From contig CM075189.1 in NCBI GenBank assembly GCA_037577475.1, positions 30,663,839 to 30,727,838 on the forward strand: a stretch of 64,000 nt of DNA, read 5' to 3'. Shown here piece after piece: positions 15,601 to 26,100 of the stretch (its first letter is position 1; every line of letters begins with the position of its first letter). The notes below the pieces were generated by a model. That model had not been told where the DNA came from and made no database searches. It saw nothing but the letters and a program-made list of their open reading frames with translations. The stretch comes from Chaunax sp. Z400. Taxonomy: Eukaryota; Chordata; Actinopteri; Lophiiformes; Chaunacidae. A program made the translations under genes and the position numbers.

Positions 15601-18600
15601 ACACACCAGGGTTATTTTAGGAACTCATTACAGTGCGCTCTCATTTGTAAACCTTCAAAAATAAATCTATAATTCAATTAATTACTAATCATGCAGTGTT
15701 TTTGTGTAGAAGTTTGTAAATAAAAGAGAATTTAAAGCATTGTAGTCACTGCTTCACTAAAAACTCAAATCTGCTCTGCACCCTAAAATGTGATTAACGG
15801 GCCCGTCTCCACGTTTTATAGATGAACCTGTAATCTCTTGCCAAGCCTGCAAATCAAACGGGAACATGTCTGGACAGCTGATTCCTCCTCTCCTACATAT
15901 GCTTTACTTTACTGGACATCTCTGCTCAAACAAACTCTCCCTGCCTGTGCTTCTAAATCCCTAAGATTTTATCTTGAATTTTCCTCCATTATTGATTTCC
16001 ATATTTGTTTTAGCATTACCAGGCTTACACCAAGACCTGTTTTTCTAAGCTGCCTTTATCCTTCTTTAATTCCTTGGATTATGATGAACATCTGTTTCCC
16101 TGCGAGTCCAACTCAATGAAGCTCAGATTTATCCCGTCGTCCCTCCTCCACATAAACGTTAACCTGCTCCGTCTCATGACAGCCAACTTCAACTCTTCAC
16201 TGAAATAAGAGTTCAAGAATATAACTGACGGAATGTTAACAGCAACTATTATGGACTCCGCATTTTACACTTTTAAAGTTAAAATCCCATCCATTTTATG
16301 GTTACAGCATTTAAAAGCTTTCTTTATCATATATGATAATAAACTGAATATCTGGGGGCAGTTGGCTGTAAGAAACAAGCATTTAGATATTAGGCTCTGG
16401 GGAATTTTAATTGAAATTACTCAGTCAGTTTGAATAATAGATGAGCGGAAAAATAACATGACACTATCTTTGGTAATTGATTCCTTCATTTATTCAGCAA
16501 AAATTTTTTTTTTTTAATTCTGAGGATTTTTCTGCTCCTCTGTCTCATCTAAAAGAACAGTGGGCATCTGTAGATCCTGGAGTATTTGGATGCTTCTCAG
16601 TATTGAACATTTACTAAAAAACTTTAAAACTGTAGGTTAGGGCACTGTCATAGACATCTAATTGCTTTTATCCATTTAAATCAGCTATTTTCATCGCTTT
16701 AGAGGAGGATAAAAATTTTTTTTGAAATACTTGAGCATTGAATCTTAATAATCTATGTTGAGAGATTTGCAGTTTTGCTTATACTGCATTTTATCTGACC
16801 TTTAGACATTTAAAGGCTAAATGATTGAGTCTTTAATTTAAAAAAAAGAAAGAATTAATAATAACACATAAGCTGCTTCTCTACAGCTTACCACTCTAGG
16901 TTGGATCGGGCTTCAGAATCACTTAAGTTCTGTTTCTCCTCCAGAGTTTCTTCTGCTTGTCACTCCTCATTACTGTATGTCGACTGTCTTCGACACCGTC
17001 AACCAACACATGCTCTGTGCAGCCCTCACTGACCTGAAGACAGCTGAGTCTACACTCTTATGGTGTTCTCCTCCTACCTGCAGAACCACACTGATCATCC
17101 ATCACTGAGGGTGATTCTGTCCACACTGTGGATCTTTCAGTAGCAGGATTCTTCAGGGTTGAGGTCTGCTCCGATCTGTCAGCACATTCCTCTTACCACT
17201 GCTTAAGCATGAGTGCTGCCTTTTATTCTGCCCTCTGACAGTGACAGGCTGAATATTCTGCTTCACCTTCAAAACTTCAGTTCACCAAACTTCCATTAGT
17301 TGCATCCCAACCACCCCAGGGCTGCCAGCAACAATATGGATGAACGTCTACAAACTCCTCTTTTTCCTGAAAAGTCACTCCCTCTGCAAGATCTTCTCAG
17401 CACTACTAATAACAACACGCTGACTCTTCCTGCCTGCAATCTTAGTGTTTCAGCTCAACAAGCTGTCATGCAAAGCACATATGACATGGATATAACTGGC
17501 TCTGCTCCCAAAATACTCTCATCAGCATGACAAATCATCCAAATGTGACAACACACCATGTTTTCACCATTTGCAAATTCTGCCTTTTAACCCTATTTGC
17601 AGTTGTAGGCAGAAAACTTACTTACACTTATTTCAAAATGTTCCTCGCACTCTTATACATGATTATTCTTGGTTCACAGGAATAATGTGAGGGCATTTTT
17701 GGCTCAAATGCTTGCAGCTCTCGAGATGAACTGGAAAATTTAAGTCTTCAGATAGCACAATGAGAAACTTCAAACTGCTTCTTTTGCCCATCAAACTGAG
17801 CAAAACCCAAACATATTCATTCAGCATCATCTCTGACATGCAAATAATTGATTGAAAAATGTAATATGTATTTTCACATATCGATGTGAATGTATTGAAT
17901 AGAAGACATAGTTTAGGATTACAACTTTAAAACTGATGGATATACTTATTATAAGATTACTGCAGGATTTTTAAAAAATGTGGACGAGAGTTTGAGACAA
18001 CAACAATTAATTGCAACGTCTGTGTTTCACTTCCAGCTGGGGACCTTTGGTGCATGTCATTCTGCATCTGTCTCTTGCCACATCATACTGTGACTTCCTA
18101 ATAAAGGCATACAATGCCCAATAAGTAATTTATATTTTACAATCTAGATTTCAAACAAGTTAGGACACTGTAAAACGTAGATAAAATTTGAATTAAATCT
18201 TACAAAGTGTTGAGCCTCTCCCCATCTTCGCTTGTGAATGACAGCCTTTCGAGGATACCCCTTTCATACCGAGTCATGATACCATCACCTGTTTATAATT
18301 AACATTTTGACCTGTTGGATGGTCCAATCAGGTGTTTTTGAGCATTCCACAACTTTCACAGTCTTTTGTTGCCACTGTCCCAAATTTTATGAGACATGTT
18401 TCTGAGATAAAATTCAGGATCTGCATATATTTTACAACATTCATATGCTGTATGCAATATGCATATTGTTGGCTTTTTATGTGATTTATTGAAAATAAGA
18501 AAAACATAAATTATCACCAGCCTCATCATAGTAAATACCATCATTACAGGTTAAAGTGAAAGTCCACAGTCTTTGTTTGTGAGGTTCATCTAACATCCAA

Positions 18601-20287
18601 ACAAAGTAGTTTTGCACCAAAGTCAGGGTTAAAGTTACATATTGCAGCAAAATATATCTCAATCGTGCCTTAGTTTTACAAAACTAAATGCATATTTCTG
18701 GAGAGAATTGGTCAAACACTGATCATTTTGGTATTAAAGGTTGACTCACTGCTGCAAATTCATTTGCATCTTAGCAAATCATCATCTTAGCCAATCAACA
18801 GCAAGGGATTTACTAATTCCAGGAGTAAGATGACACATGGCGGACAGACTTCATGAGTAAGTTCAGTAAGTTTGAATCATGATACTACAGTTGGAAGCAA
18901 AATTATTCAGCCCCCATTATGTATTAGGTTTACTGCCAAAATATATTATTTATCAGCTGCTTGCAAATAAAACAAGAACACTTTAAACGGCTCAGTGCAA
19001 CAGATTGTGAGTTTAATTTTCCACATTCAATACAAAAGGCTTCTTTTAGTGACTACTGCAGTCTCAAAATTATGTCTGGAGGAGTAAGAATGAAACATTT
19101 GCTGAAAAGAACACCCTACCTACAGTGGTAAAAGGCGGTGGCTCAGTGATGCTCTGGGGCTGGTTTGCTTTCTCAGGCACTGGAAAACTGCAGTGTGTAG
19201 AGGGTAAGATGGATTCCATCAAGTATCAGGAAATCCTAGAAGAAAACATCTCACCATCTGTGAGGAAGCTGAAGCTTGGGCACCATTGGACATTCCAAAA
19301 GGACAATGTTACAAAGCAGACCTCTAAGTCCACCGAGCCTTGGTATCAGAAGAAGTCCTAGAACCTTCTAGAGTGGCTGTCACAGCGGCCTGACTTGAAT
19401 CCCATAGAAAATCTCTGCTGGGATTTGAAGAAGGTGGTTGCAGCAAGTAAATCCAGGAATATTACAGAACTAGAAACTTGTCGATGAGGAATGGGCTAAG
19501 ATTCCTCAGGAACACTGCCAGAAGCTGGTGTCTGGCTATGCATCACATTTGCAACAGGTTATAGCAGCAAAAGGGTCTCTACACAGTACTGGAGATGATT
19601 GTCATTAAAGGTTGAATCATTTTGAGACTGCAGTGTCAGTAAAAAAAGCATTTTGTGTTATATTTGGGAAAAAACACTTATAATATCTGCTACTTAAACT
19701 GTTCTTGTTTGATTTGGTGATTGCAAACAGTTGACAAATAGTATGAATTTGCCAATAAACCCGATATACAATGGGGGCTGAATAATTTTGCTTCCAAATC
19801 TTGGTGACATGGTAACATCTTACCTTAATCCTGGGCATGGTGACAGTCGGAGGTCTGGCCATAGCCACGAAGCTGTTTGATGAGCCTCTTTCCACCACAT
19901 GTCTGGTGTAGGGCATATACATATGACCACTGGGTCCAAACACAAAGTCCTCCCGGAGGGCATCTATCAACATTATAACCACCCTCTTAAAAAGTGGTTG
20001 GGGGAGGCGAGAGGAGTTGGGAGAGCTTCCTGTAAATAAAACATATATTCAACGGATTACAGTCAACACTGTTGACAGACACTCACATTAAAATGCAGTT
20101 AAGTTTGAGAGGCAGAAGATGCCGAGAGCTCACCTGTCAATGGCTCCGCAGGGAGATCTGACAGCTTGTTCTTGGATGCGAGAGACGACTTGACAGGCAC
20201 AGGAAAAAATCCCCGAAGGAAGAGGGCAACGCCAATCACTTCAAATATTAAAATAAACGAGGCAAAAACAGACGCGCGTACTTTCAT
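234..20287 (-). CDS. pigg: pigg, GPI ethanolamine phosphate transferase 2 (5' part, coding exons 1-6)
   Basis: Six exons join in frame on the minus strand: 20134-20287, 19824-20029, 12860-13069, 9940-10128, 5422-5560 and 234-446. They give 1111 coding bases, about 370 residues. The human protein is near 980, so the multi-span C-terminal half lies left of the window. PIGG, with the stabilising partner PIGF, adds ethanolamine phosphate to the second mannose of GPI anchors in the ER membrane. Visible: an N-terminal signal-anchor (about residues 8-28), then an alkaline-phosphatase/sulfatase fold with LIDALREDF (metal-ligand Asp74), PPTVTMPR (nucleophile Thr region, 111-118), HYLGLDHIGH (Asp219, His223) and CGDHGM (Asp268, His269). 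All expected metal ligands are present, so the gene looks intact as far as it can be read. Identity rests on motif order and close match to the family; PIGO or PIGN are less likely because the start and the DHGM context fit PIGG. Confidence 0.95.
447..5421 (-). other. pigg intron 5
   Basis: AT-rich, with GT at 5421 and AG at 447 on the minus strand. Apart from the CA microsatellite at 3557-3656 and a short near-palindrome of AT-rich sequence near 1832-1854 I see no gene or recognisable element. Confidence 0.7.
3557..3656. repeat. (CA)n microsatellite
   Basis: About 100 bases of CA/AC dinucleotide, with a few AAC interruptions at its left end. Confidence 0.97.
5422..5560 (-). CDS. pigg: pigg coding exon 5
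   Basis: Acceptor CTCCTAG/GACACA and donor AAAAG/GTACAG; phase 0 in, phase 1 out. Carries LCGDHGMSETGSHGG, the last metal-binding motif, and PLVLISPAFKRK. Confidence 0.95.
5561..9939 (-). other. pigg intron 4
   Basis: Holds a 15-base G run at 7147-7161, a short ACAAG pentamer repeat near 8758-8780 and LINE-derived sequence near its left splice end (9540-9700). No exon-like structure recognised in the rest. Confidence 0.65.
9540..9700 (+). repeat. LINE 3'-end fragment (CR1/L2-like)
   Basis: The stretch reading GTCTCTCTTGTAAAAGAG, then ATTTTAATCTCAATGGGACT, then a TAAATAAAGG tail is the common 3' end of a teleost CR1/L2-type LINE, followed by an A-rich tail. Recognised from memory of the family, not by search. 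Confidence 0.6.
9940..10128 (-). CDS. pigg: pigg coding exon 4
   Basis: Acceptor CATGTAG/GTTGAC and donor TTAAAG/GTAATG; 63 codons, phase 0. Carries HYLGLDHIGH with the second set of metal ligands. Confidence 0.95.
10690..10760 (+). repeat. LINE 3'-end fragment (RTE/Rex3-like)
   Basis: GGAATTCCCCCACGGTGGAT followed by CAATAAAGGTCTATCTTATC resembles the short 3' tail of RTE-type LINEs with their terminal tandem TATCT units. Confidence 0.5.
10868..11025 (+). repeat. Interspersed teleost repeat, family A fragment
   Basis: Contains GTGGAAGGATGGCGCAATGG, AGAACCCATTACATTCTGGTG and TTAACATTGCGAGATAATG. The same family is seen at 40785-41545 and 58420-58600 and begins at 63930. Class unknown to me. 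Confidence 0.6.
11026..12470 (-). repeat. Decayed LINE copy (same family as 53460-54830)
   Basis: Block by block it matches the LINE at 53.5-54.8 kb in the same order and orientation: the AAAATCTTAAAATCAATC block (11068-11085), the TCAAAGGACAAATCTGAGTC block, the GGGACTTATATTTGGGCATC block and the GTCCACTGTAGCTGAGGTC block. The reading frames are broken throughout. The part beyond about 11830 has no counterpart there and may be more 5' LINE sequence or another repeat. Lies in pigg intron 3. Confidence 0.55.
12860..13069 (-). CDS. pigg: pigg coding exon 3
   Basis: Acceptor CCCTACAG/GCTCTT and donor ACTGAG/GTATGT; 70 codons, phase 0 at both ends. Encodes the ALTTGSIPGF to FFVSDYTE stretch, with KRMIFYGDDTW in the middle. 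Confidence 0.95.
16940..17540 (+). pseudogene. Non-LTR retrotransposon reverse-transcriptase fragment (decayed)
   Basis: The plus strand reads FDTVNQHMLCAALTDLK in one frame near 16995, then a stretch matching the following helix and the VPQG region with several frameshifts and stops. This order is that of L2/Rex1-type LINE reverse transcriptases. The element is dead. Confidence 0.6.
18150..18460. repeat. Decayed interspersed repeat, family B
   Basis: Contains GTCTTTTGTTGCCACTGTCC, then CAAATTTTATGAGACATGTT. Similar blocks occur at 39650-39880 and 58250-58300, where they end in forms of a TTACACA...TCCCAAC...TTTGGAAT terminus. Looks like a DNA-transposon remnant, class unsure. Confidence 0.5.
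18888..19800 (+). mobile_element. Tc1/mariner transposon, internally deleted, in pigg intron 2
   Basis: Perfect 28-base inverted repeats at 18891-18918 and 19770-19797 (ending GGAAGCAAAATTATTCAGCC) bound about 910 bases, preceded by TA at 18886-18887. The interior keeps the C-terminal half of a Tc1 transposase on the plus strand, about 19125-19460: GSVMLWGWFAFSGTGKL, then FQKDN (second catalytic Asp), a stop, and RPDLNPIENLCWDLKK in another frame (the Glu). The N-terminal half and first Asp are missing, so it cannot move itself. Confidence 0.9.
19824..20029 (-). CDS. pigg: pigg coding exon 2 (first catalytic motifs)
   Basis: Acceptor TTTACAG/GAAGC and donor ATTAAG/GTAAGA; ends in phase 0. 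Encodes residues 52-120 with LIDALREDF and PPTVTMPR. A Tc1 remnant ends about 25 bases beyond its donor. Confidence 0.96.
20134..20287 (-). CDS. pigg: pigg coding exon 1
   Basis: Starts at the ATG on 20285-20287, with A at -3 as in a Kozak context. Encodes residues 1-51 plus one base, including the hydrophobic signal-anchor and the LRGFFPVPVKSS stretch typical of the family. Donor is GACAG/GTGAGC; phase 1. Confidence 0.95.
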
Positions 20288-23055
20288 TTTTCAGGTTGAC
20301 GGACACTTTAAGGGATGAGTGAGTTAGTAAAATAAGTTGCTAGCTAGTAGCCGACAAGACGCGTCCTTCACAGTTTTCCCAATAAAGGCGGTGTACATGC
20401 CATTTTAGATGGGCACACTGTCAAACAACATATAATTAAGTATCCTGTCTCAGTACTCAACAAATTGCCGCTATATTATATTTTTGTGGCTCTAATTAAG
20501 AACAAAAACACCAACATCTGTCGCCTGATGGCCATTCAAAGCAGCTTCCGCATTGATAACACGAAACTACGGGTACCACGAAGAATCAAAACAGAGCAAT
20601 GCGCCTTTTTCGCTGCAATGGTATGTTTAGCTCAGTTGTCAACATAAAAACTTGAAAATACAAAAATATTATAACTCGTTAAATCGTAAATCCACAAAGC
20701 ATACGCGGTATGGAAAAACACGAGAGAAATTTAGACATTATGTTTACCTCTAGGAGGTGGTCCAATGAGAGTGGATAAATATTTTGTATTGGTGCCTTAT
20801 GTGCACAGAACAATAAATATATAACACTGCTGTTCAAATATATTATTAAAATGAAGATAAGAGAAAATATATATGAATTGTCATAAACAATGCAATAGGA
20901 ACAACAGCATAAAAAGGCATTGAAATCAGTATTAAATAACCTACTCGTAATTTAAATGCAATATTACAGTTAAACTTAGTCTCCAAACCACTCTGACCTA
21001 ATAATGCAGCCACAGATATAGACCAATTAGCTAATATTTAGTTAGTTTTGACATTGGTATAAGTCTTGAAATGTCATGAAGATGTTAGTTTTTGCAGACT
21101 ACAGTCAAGTAAATCCCAAAAGGACTTCAGCCATAAATAGATCCTGTCAGGTTCTTGCTGCCTTGGAGGGTCAGTCTACAGTACACTCCTGTATAAGTGA
21201 TGAGTCCCAATGCTATCCCCAGTTAGAAATCTTAAGAGTCCTTTGCAATAACTTCTGCAGTAAAACACCACATACAATTCACATTCCAGCAATGACACCT
21301 GAACAATTTGAGACATTGAAGGCATACTCTTCTGCTACCAGGAGTTATTTACTTATCCTTTGTTTTATTTTTGCACTTCATATCAATACGATTTCCAGAA
21401 CCTGAAAAGATACAAAGCATTTTACAGATGAAACAACATCATCATTATATACAAAGAATAAAAGTGTTCCAGACCCCTAAAGAAGACCTTTATGGATCCA
21501 AAAGAAACCACATTGTCGTTTACACCAAATTTTATGGACCAGATTGATGTAAGACTGCATGTGAATGAGTCTAGTTTAATTAACACTATCATTGTATCAC
21601 TATTTAATCTCTGAAAAGTTTAGCTGAACTTATATCACACTTATACCTAAATAATACTTTTCTTGTATCCAAAGCTGTGCTCTGGCTTCTGAACCAAGAT
21701 CTGAATCTTTGCAAATGCACTGAAAAGTCAGACACCAAAAATAGCTGGAGAGATGCTAACAGGAAAATATAACGTGCCTGCTGATTTTTATTTTGGGGAC
21801 TTTTATTCGTCATTGCAAAAAGTATTTGAATTTAAAATGGATTCTTCAACACAATAATGGTTTAACAGCATAAATGGATATGAAATATAACTTGATAAAA
21901 CCATGAATATAAAGACAGGCTTTTTTCACATTCAGGATTTACATAGCAAAGCACAGCTGTAATTAATATCTTTAATTATGTCTGAATCTCTGGATGCATT
22001 GCTGGCTTACTTGCGATCAGTGTTATTAATTACACCTGTGCTTTGCCTTCTATAATGTCAAAATGCCTGCAGTGAAAAACGTCTAAACCTTAACGATTAG
22101 TTGACACATTTGTCGTGTTTTTACTTGAATTCACTGGAGGCTGCAGGAGTGTAGTCTGTCATAATGTACTCTCATCCCTTTTACTTTAGCTGAATGTAAA
22201 TTAGTCCTTCTAAATTTGATTTGCTTTAATTTGACAAGGTCAAAGAGCAGCACATAAGGATAATAAAATATTTCCATCTAGCCACCATAACTGCTGGTAT
22301 AAGTGGACTGTATAGAGTTTCATATGATTTAAACTGACATTTATGGAGCCAGAGGATGATGAGTTCTCAATGGAAAATATCCCAGGTTGATTTAAGTCGT
22401 GTCCTGTGTTTGAGCTGCTGCTGCCATCTACTGTAGACACTGGTGAAGGACAGGGTTTGAGATTTTATCATCCACAAACAGTCAGCATGTAATAATTATT
22501 GTGTTTCCTGTCATAGAATACTGGAGGTCAGATGTCGGAGTCAGCAACCAGTCTAGAACTGGTAGAAAAATTTCATTTTAAATGATTGGTTAATAGATAA
22601 CTTTCAGCTGCTTAAACAGTCTGTCTATAAAAGTTCAGTTATGACTGAAACTTGCTTAAAATGTCTGACCAACAAGAAATAAAATGATGTACTAATTATC
22701 ATATTCATCAATTAATTTTTAGACTGACTAATGAACCTGAAAACAGTATCCATACATACAATAATTTCTCTGTATATAGTCAAATGTGGAATGTAGATAA
22801 AACAATAATACATTAAATGATGACTGATATATTATCATTTTTAAACATCAAATGAGGCTTCTGTTTAATTTAGTAGAAGCCAGTTGTTTAACATGTGATA
22901 AGATGGAAAACACCATCAGCAACATTAGTGCTACTAAAGCATTAGAATAAATGGAGATTTGGATGTTGGTTGGTTGGAGGATAATCACTTTAGTCACAAC
23001 TTGTTGGATACAATAATGATAATGTCATAATATTATTGCATTATAGTATTGCGGT
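20288..23055. other. Intergenic spacer between pigg start and guf1 3' end
   Basis: Holds the pigg promoter (adjacent to 20288) and the guf1 3' UTR (just below 23056). The first 100 bases above the pigg ATG contain CpGs including ACGCGT near 20360, but no TATA box is evident. The rest is AT-rich without recognisable elements. Confidence 0.65.
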
Positions 23056-23190
23056 CTATTTCCCTTTCCTCTTCAGAACATTAATGAAGGCGTCTTTGGG
23101 AACTTCCACCCTGCCGATGAGCCTCATTTTCTTTTTACCCTCAGCCTGTTTCTTCAGAAGCTTCATCTTCCGTGTTATGTCACCACCGTA
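23056..23190 (-). CDS. guf1: guf1 coding exon 17 (C-terminus and stop)
   Basis: Acceptor TTGACAG/TACGGT. Reads YGGDITRKMKLLKKQAEG and ends NVLKRKGK with TAG at 23056-23058. This is the basic EF4-specific C-terminal domain. Confidence 0.96.
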   Translation of the reverse strand, partial: YGGDITRKMKLLKKQAEGKKKMRLIGRVEVPKDAFINVLKRKGK

Positions 23191-26100
23191 CTGTCAACAC
23201 AAAAAATACATTGAGTGTTTGTGTTTGTGATATACTTGTGGATTCAAAACCTTCTGACAGTTAAGAAAAACCTTTACTTACACATTTAGCAAGAACATTT
23301 TTTCTGTACGCCTTAATCCTGAAAGAGTCAAATAATTCACACAGCACATTTGATAAACAAATACAATCCATAAGGCTTTCTATATACTGTATGCATTATT
23401 TTGCATCTCATACTATTCTAAAAAAAAGCCTTTGGCTTAGTGCTGATGTACTTACGTTTCCCTTGCAATGACCTTACTACCAATGGCTGCCTGTACAGCA
23501 ATCTCAAACATCTGCCTTGGTATGGAGTCTCTGAGTCGCTCACACATGGCTTTCCCTGTGCTGTATGCACTGTCTCTGTTCAGAAAACACACCAATCAGA
23601 ACAAAAATGATACCAAGGAAAAAAAGAAAAAAGTCCAATCCATAAAATCTATTCAAAATACAGTAGCTGATATTTATTGCCATCCCCAATAGATGCAAGT
23701 GGCCCTTTGGAAAGTAACTAAGATCCATTATCTGTCCAAGCAATTAAAGTTTTTATTTAGTGACTTAATCCACAGCATCCTCATCAAAATAATCAGTGTT
23801 AAATTTGAAGCAGAACAGAGTCCCAAGACACATTCTTATGTTGTGTCATAAATGGGATTGGATTGCCCACACGATGTAATTCACCATTCAAGTGAAAAAG
23901 GTTTATATTTATGGCCATAAAATCCCCCCAGTTTCCACTGAGGCAGCAAATTGAAGGAATAGTTTGACTTTGCATGAGAAGATCGATGTCGCATTCATGT
24001 TTGTGGATTAAATATGAAACTACAGGTAGGAAGGAGACAGCAACAGGGACACATCTGGTCTAGCTATATTATAAATAGCTATGATAAGGATATTGGTGAG
24101 CTTTAAAGGTGATGGCAGGAGTATTTTTAAAGTTGGCTTTTAGCTCTAACTTTCTAACCTGTCAAGAAAATGAATAGGCATGTTTATGAAAATGTCAGAC
24201 TATTCCTTTAATGGGTAAAGCAAAACACTAAACACCAGAATGTGAGGCTCTCTGTTGAACTGTTAACCCTTGTCATTCTATAGAAAGTCTCCATATCAAA
24301 CAGCTGTAAATGGATTCTCTGCTTCACAGCAGGTCTTTGTCTCACTTAGGTCCAGTTTCAGATATTTCATTGCTCTGTAATGTGAGTTCTGTGAAATCTA
24401 TGCTGCCCTGCCACTGGTGTGTTGCCTTAAAGAATTACAGACTACAGTCACTCTGCTACAAGGCTGACAGTGTAAATGGTCAGAGAGAAGCCATTGTTGG
24501 TGAAGCATACTGTAGAGCTCGCTTCAATGACCAAAGCTTGTACCGGCTTTGGTGGTACAGTAGGCACATTAAACACAGATCTGTTGGCCGTCGGCACATT
24601 TCGCCTGTTAACTTGTTATATTATCCTTCACACAAATGGAATGAAAGTCCTTGTGCAGTGTGTAAAGTCAATGTTAAAGATAATGTTAACGCTGGCTGCC
24701 AATAGGACATTTTTGTACGTTATCCTTGGTGTTGAATACCTTTCATGCATCATATGCTCCACCACTGTCACTAAAACCTGAACAATTGCAAAATAGATTG
24801 CAGGCTGTGTCAAAACAAAATCCTGTAACTGTTGTCAGCATTTAGGCCTCTGAAAGAAGAAATGGTTGCACTCATGAGTGTGCACAATGCATGCATTCTA
24901 TTTAGTATCACCATTAGGAGATCATAAATTGCACCCAGGACCTACCACACACTATGGTGATGTCACCATGATGACGTTGCTTTACTCAGATCCGCCTGAT
25001 GTCAAATTACGTCATACCACGTTACCCTGGAAATCTAGTCCTAGGATTTGGAGTCATGAGTTTATCATCAGTAGTTTAGGTTAACAAAAGTATGGTTTTC
25101 CATTTTGGCAGATCAGATCAGACCTATTTTTCATCTAGATATAACGTCTTACCTTAGACAGATACGTGAAATCGATTGAATGACTCTGAATCTGCATGAT
25201 CTCAGCTACATTCTAGTGCCAGTGCCATGTCTCTACCCCTCTCTGTTACCATACTGTGACCCAATGTACATTACATAGGGACAAATTAAAGATGGTACCT
25301 GTGTACAATTGTGGTGAGTTCTTCCACAGGTCGCCCATTCAGTAGAATATCCATCCTTATCAAATCAGCCGCCTGGTAGCCTGCATTCTCATAGTCGAAG
25401 CTAAAGAGAATAAAATCATAGATCATCATCGTCATCATTGATCAAAAGTGACAGTTTTCATTGACTGGATTCTTCGAAGACTTTGGTTCATCCTATGGTA
25501 CAAAATCTGAATTCGACATTCCACCACCCACCATAAATGATAGAATAAAAGAGGTAAACACAACCAGCCTGCATAATTATTAGTGTTTATGATTGGCTGT
25601 GTACTCTACAAATTTTTACCTTGCGTATCCAGAGGATAGAGATTTGAGGAGATCATAGAAATCCACAACGATTTCATTTAAAGGGAAGAGATATTTCATC
25701 ATGACGCGCTGGTCGTCTATGTACACCATGTTGTTCTGGATGGCTCTGCGATTCTAAAAAAAAAGAAAAGAAAAAAGGAACTATATATCAGGTTGGTCTC
25801 CACCAATTGCATGTTTTACAATCTCAATAATCAAAGAAGGGTGGCTCCTAATAAATTAAATTTGAAATTGAGGGAGACTGCTTGGAGCGAAATCAAGTAG
25901 CAGTTTCCTAACACAAAGGAATACATTTTCTAGACCAATTTGGGAAAAATAAAAAGCAAAGATGCATTCTAGTAGCTCCTGCCAAAGTGACGTGAGAATC
26001 AGACTGACTGGCCTCATCCTTCTCTGACTTAAACAATGTGTCTACTGTTTAAATAAGATACATATGTACCTTAAAGGTGCAAACATGCAATTGAAAATGA

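Larger units (their letters stand above)
13070..19823 (-). other. pigg intron 2 (6.75 kb)
   Basis: Largest pigg intron in the window. Holds a short AT repeat at 14029-14044, a LINE fragment at 16940-17540, a decayed repeat at 18150-18460 and a Tc1 remnant at 18888-19800. I see no gene in 13.1-16.9 kb. Confidence 0.65.

Noticed and set aside
24310..24781. Overlapping frames of 131 and 101 codons in guf1 intron 14
   Set aside because: Composition is not protein-like, frames overlap on the same stretch and neither has a recognisable motif.
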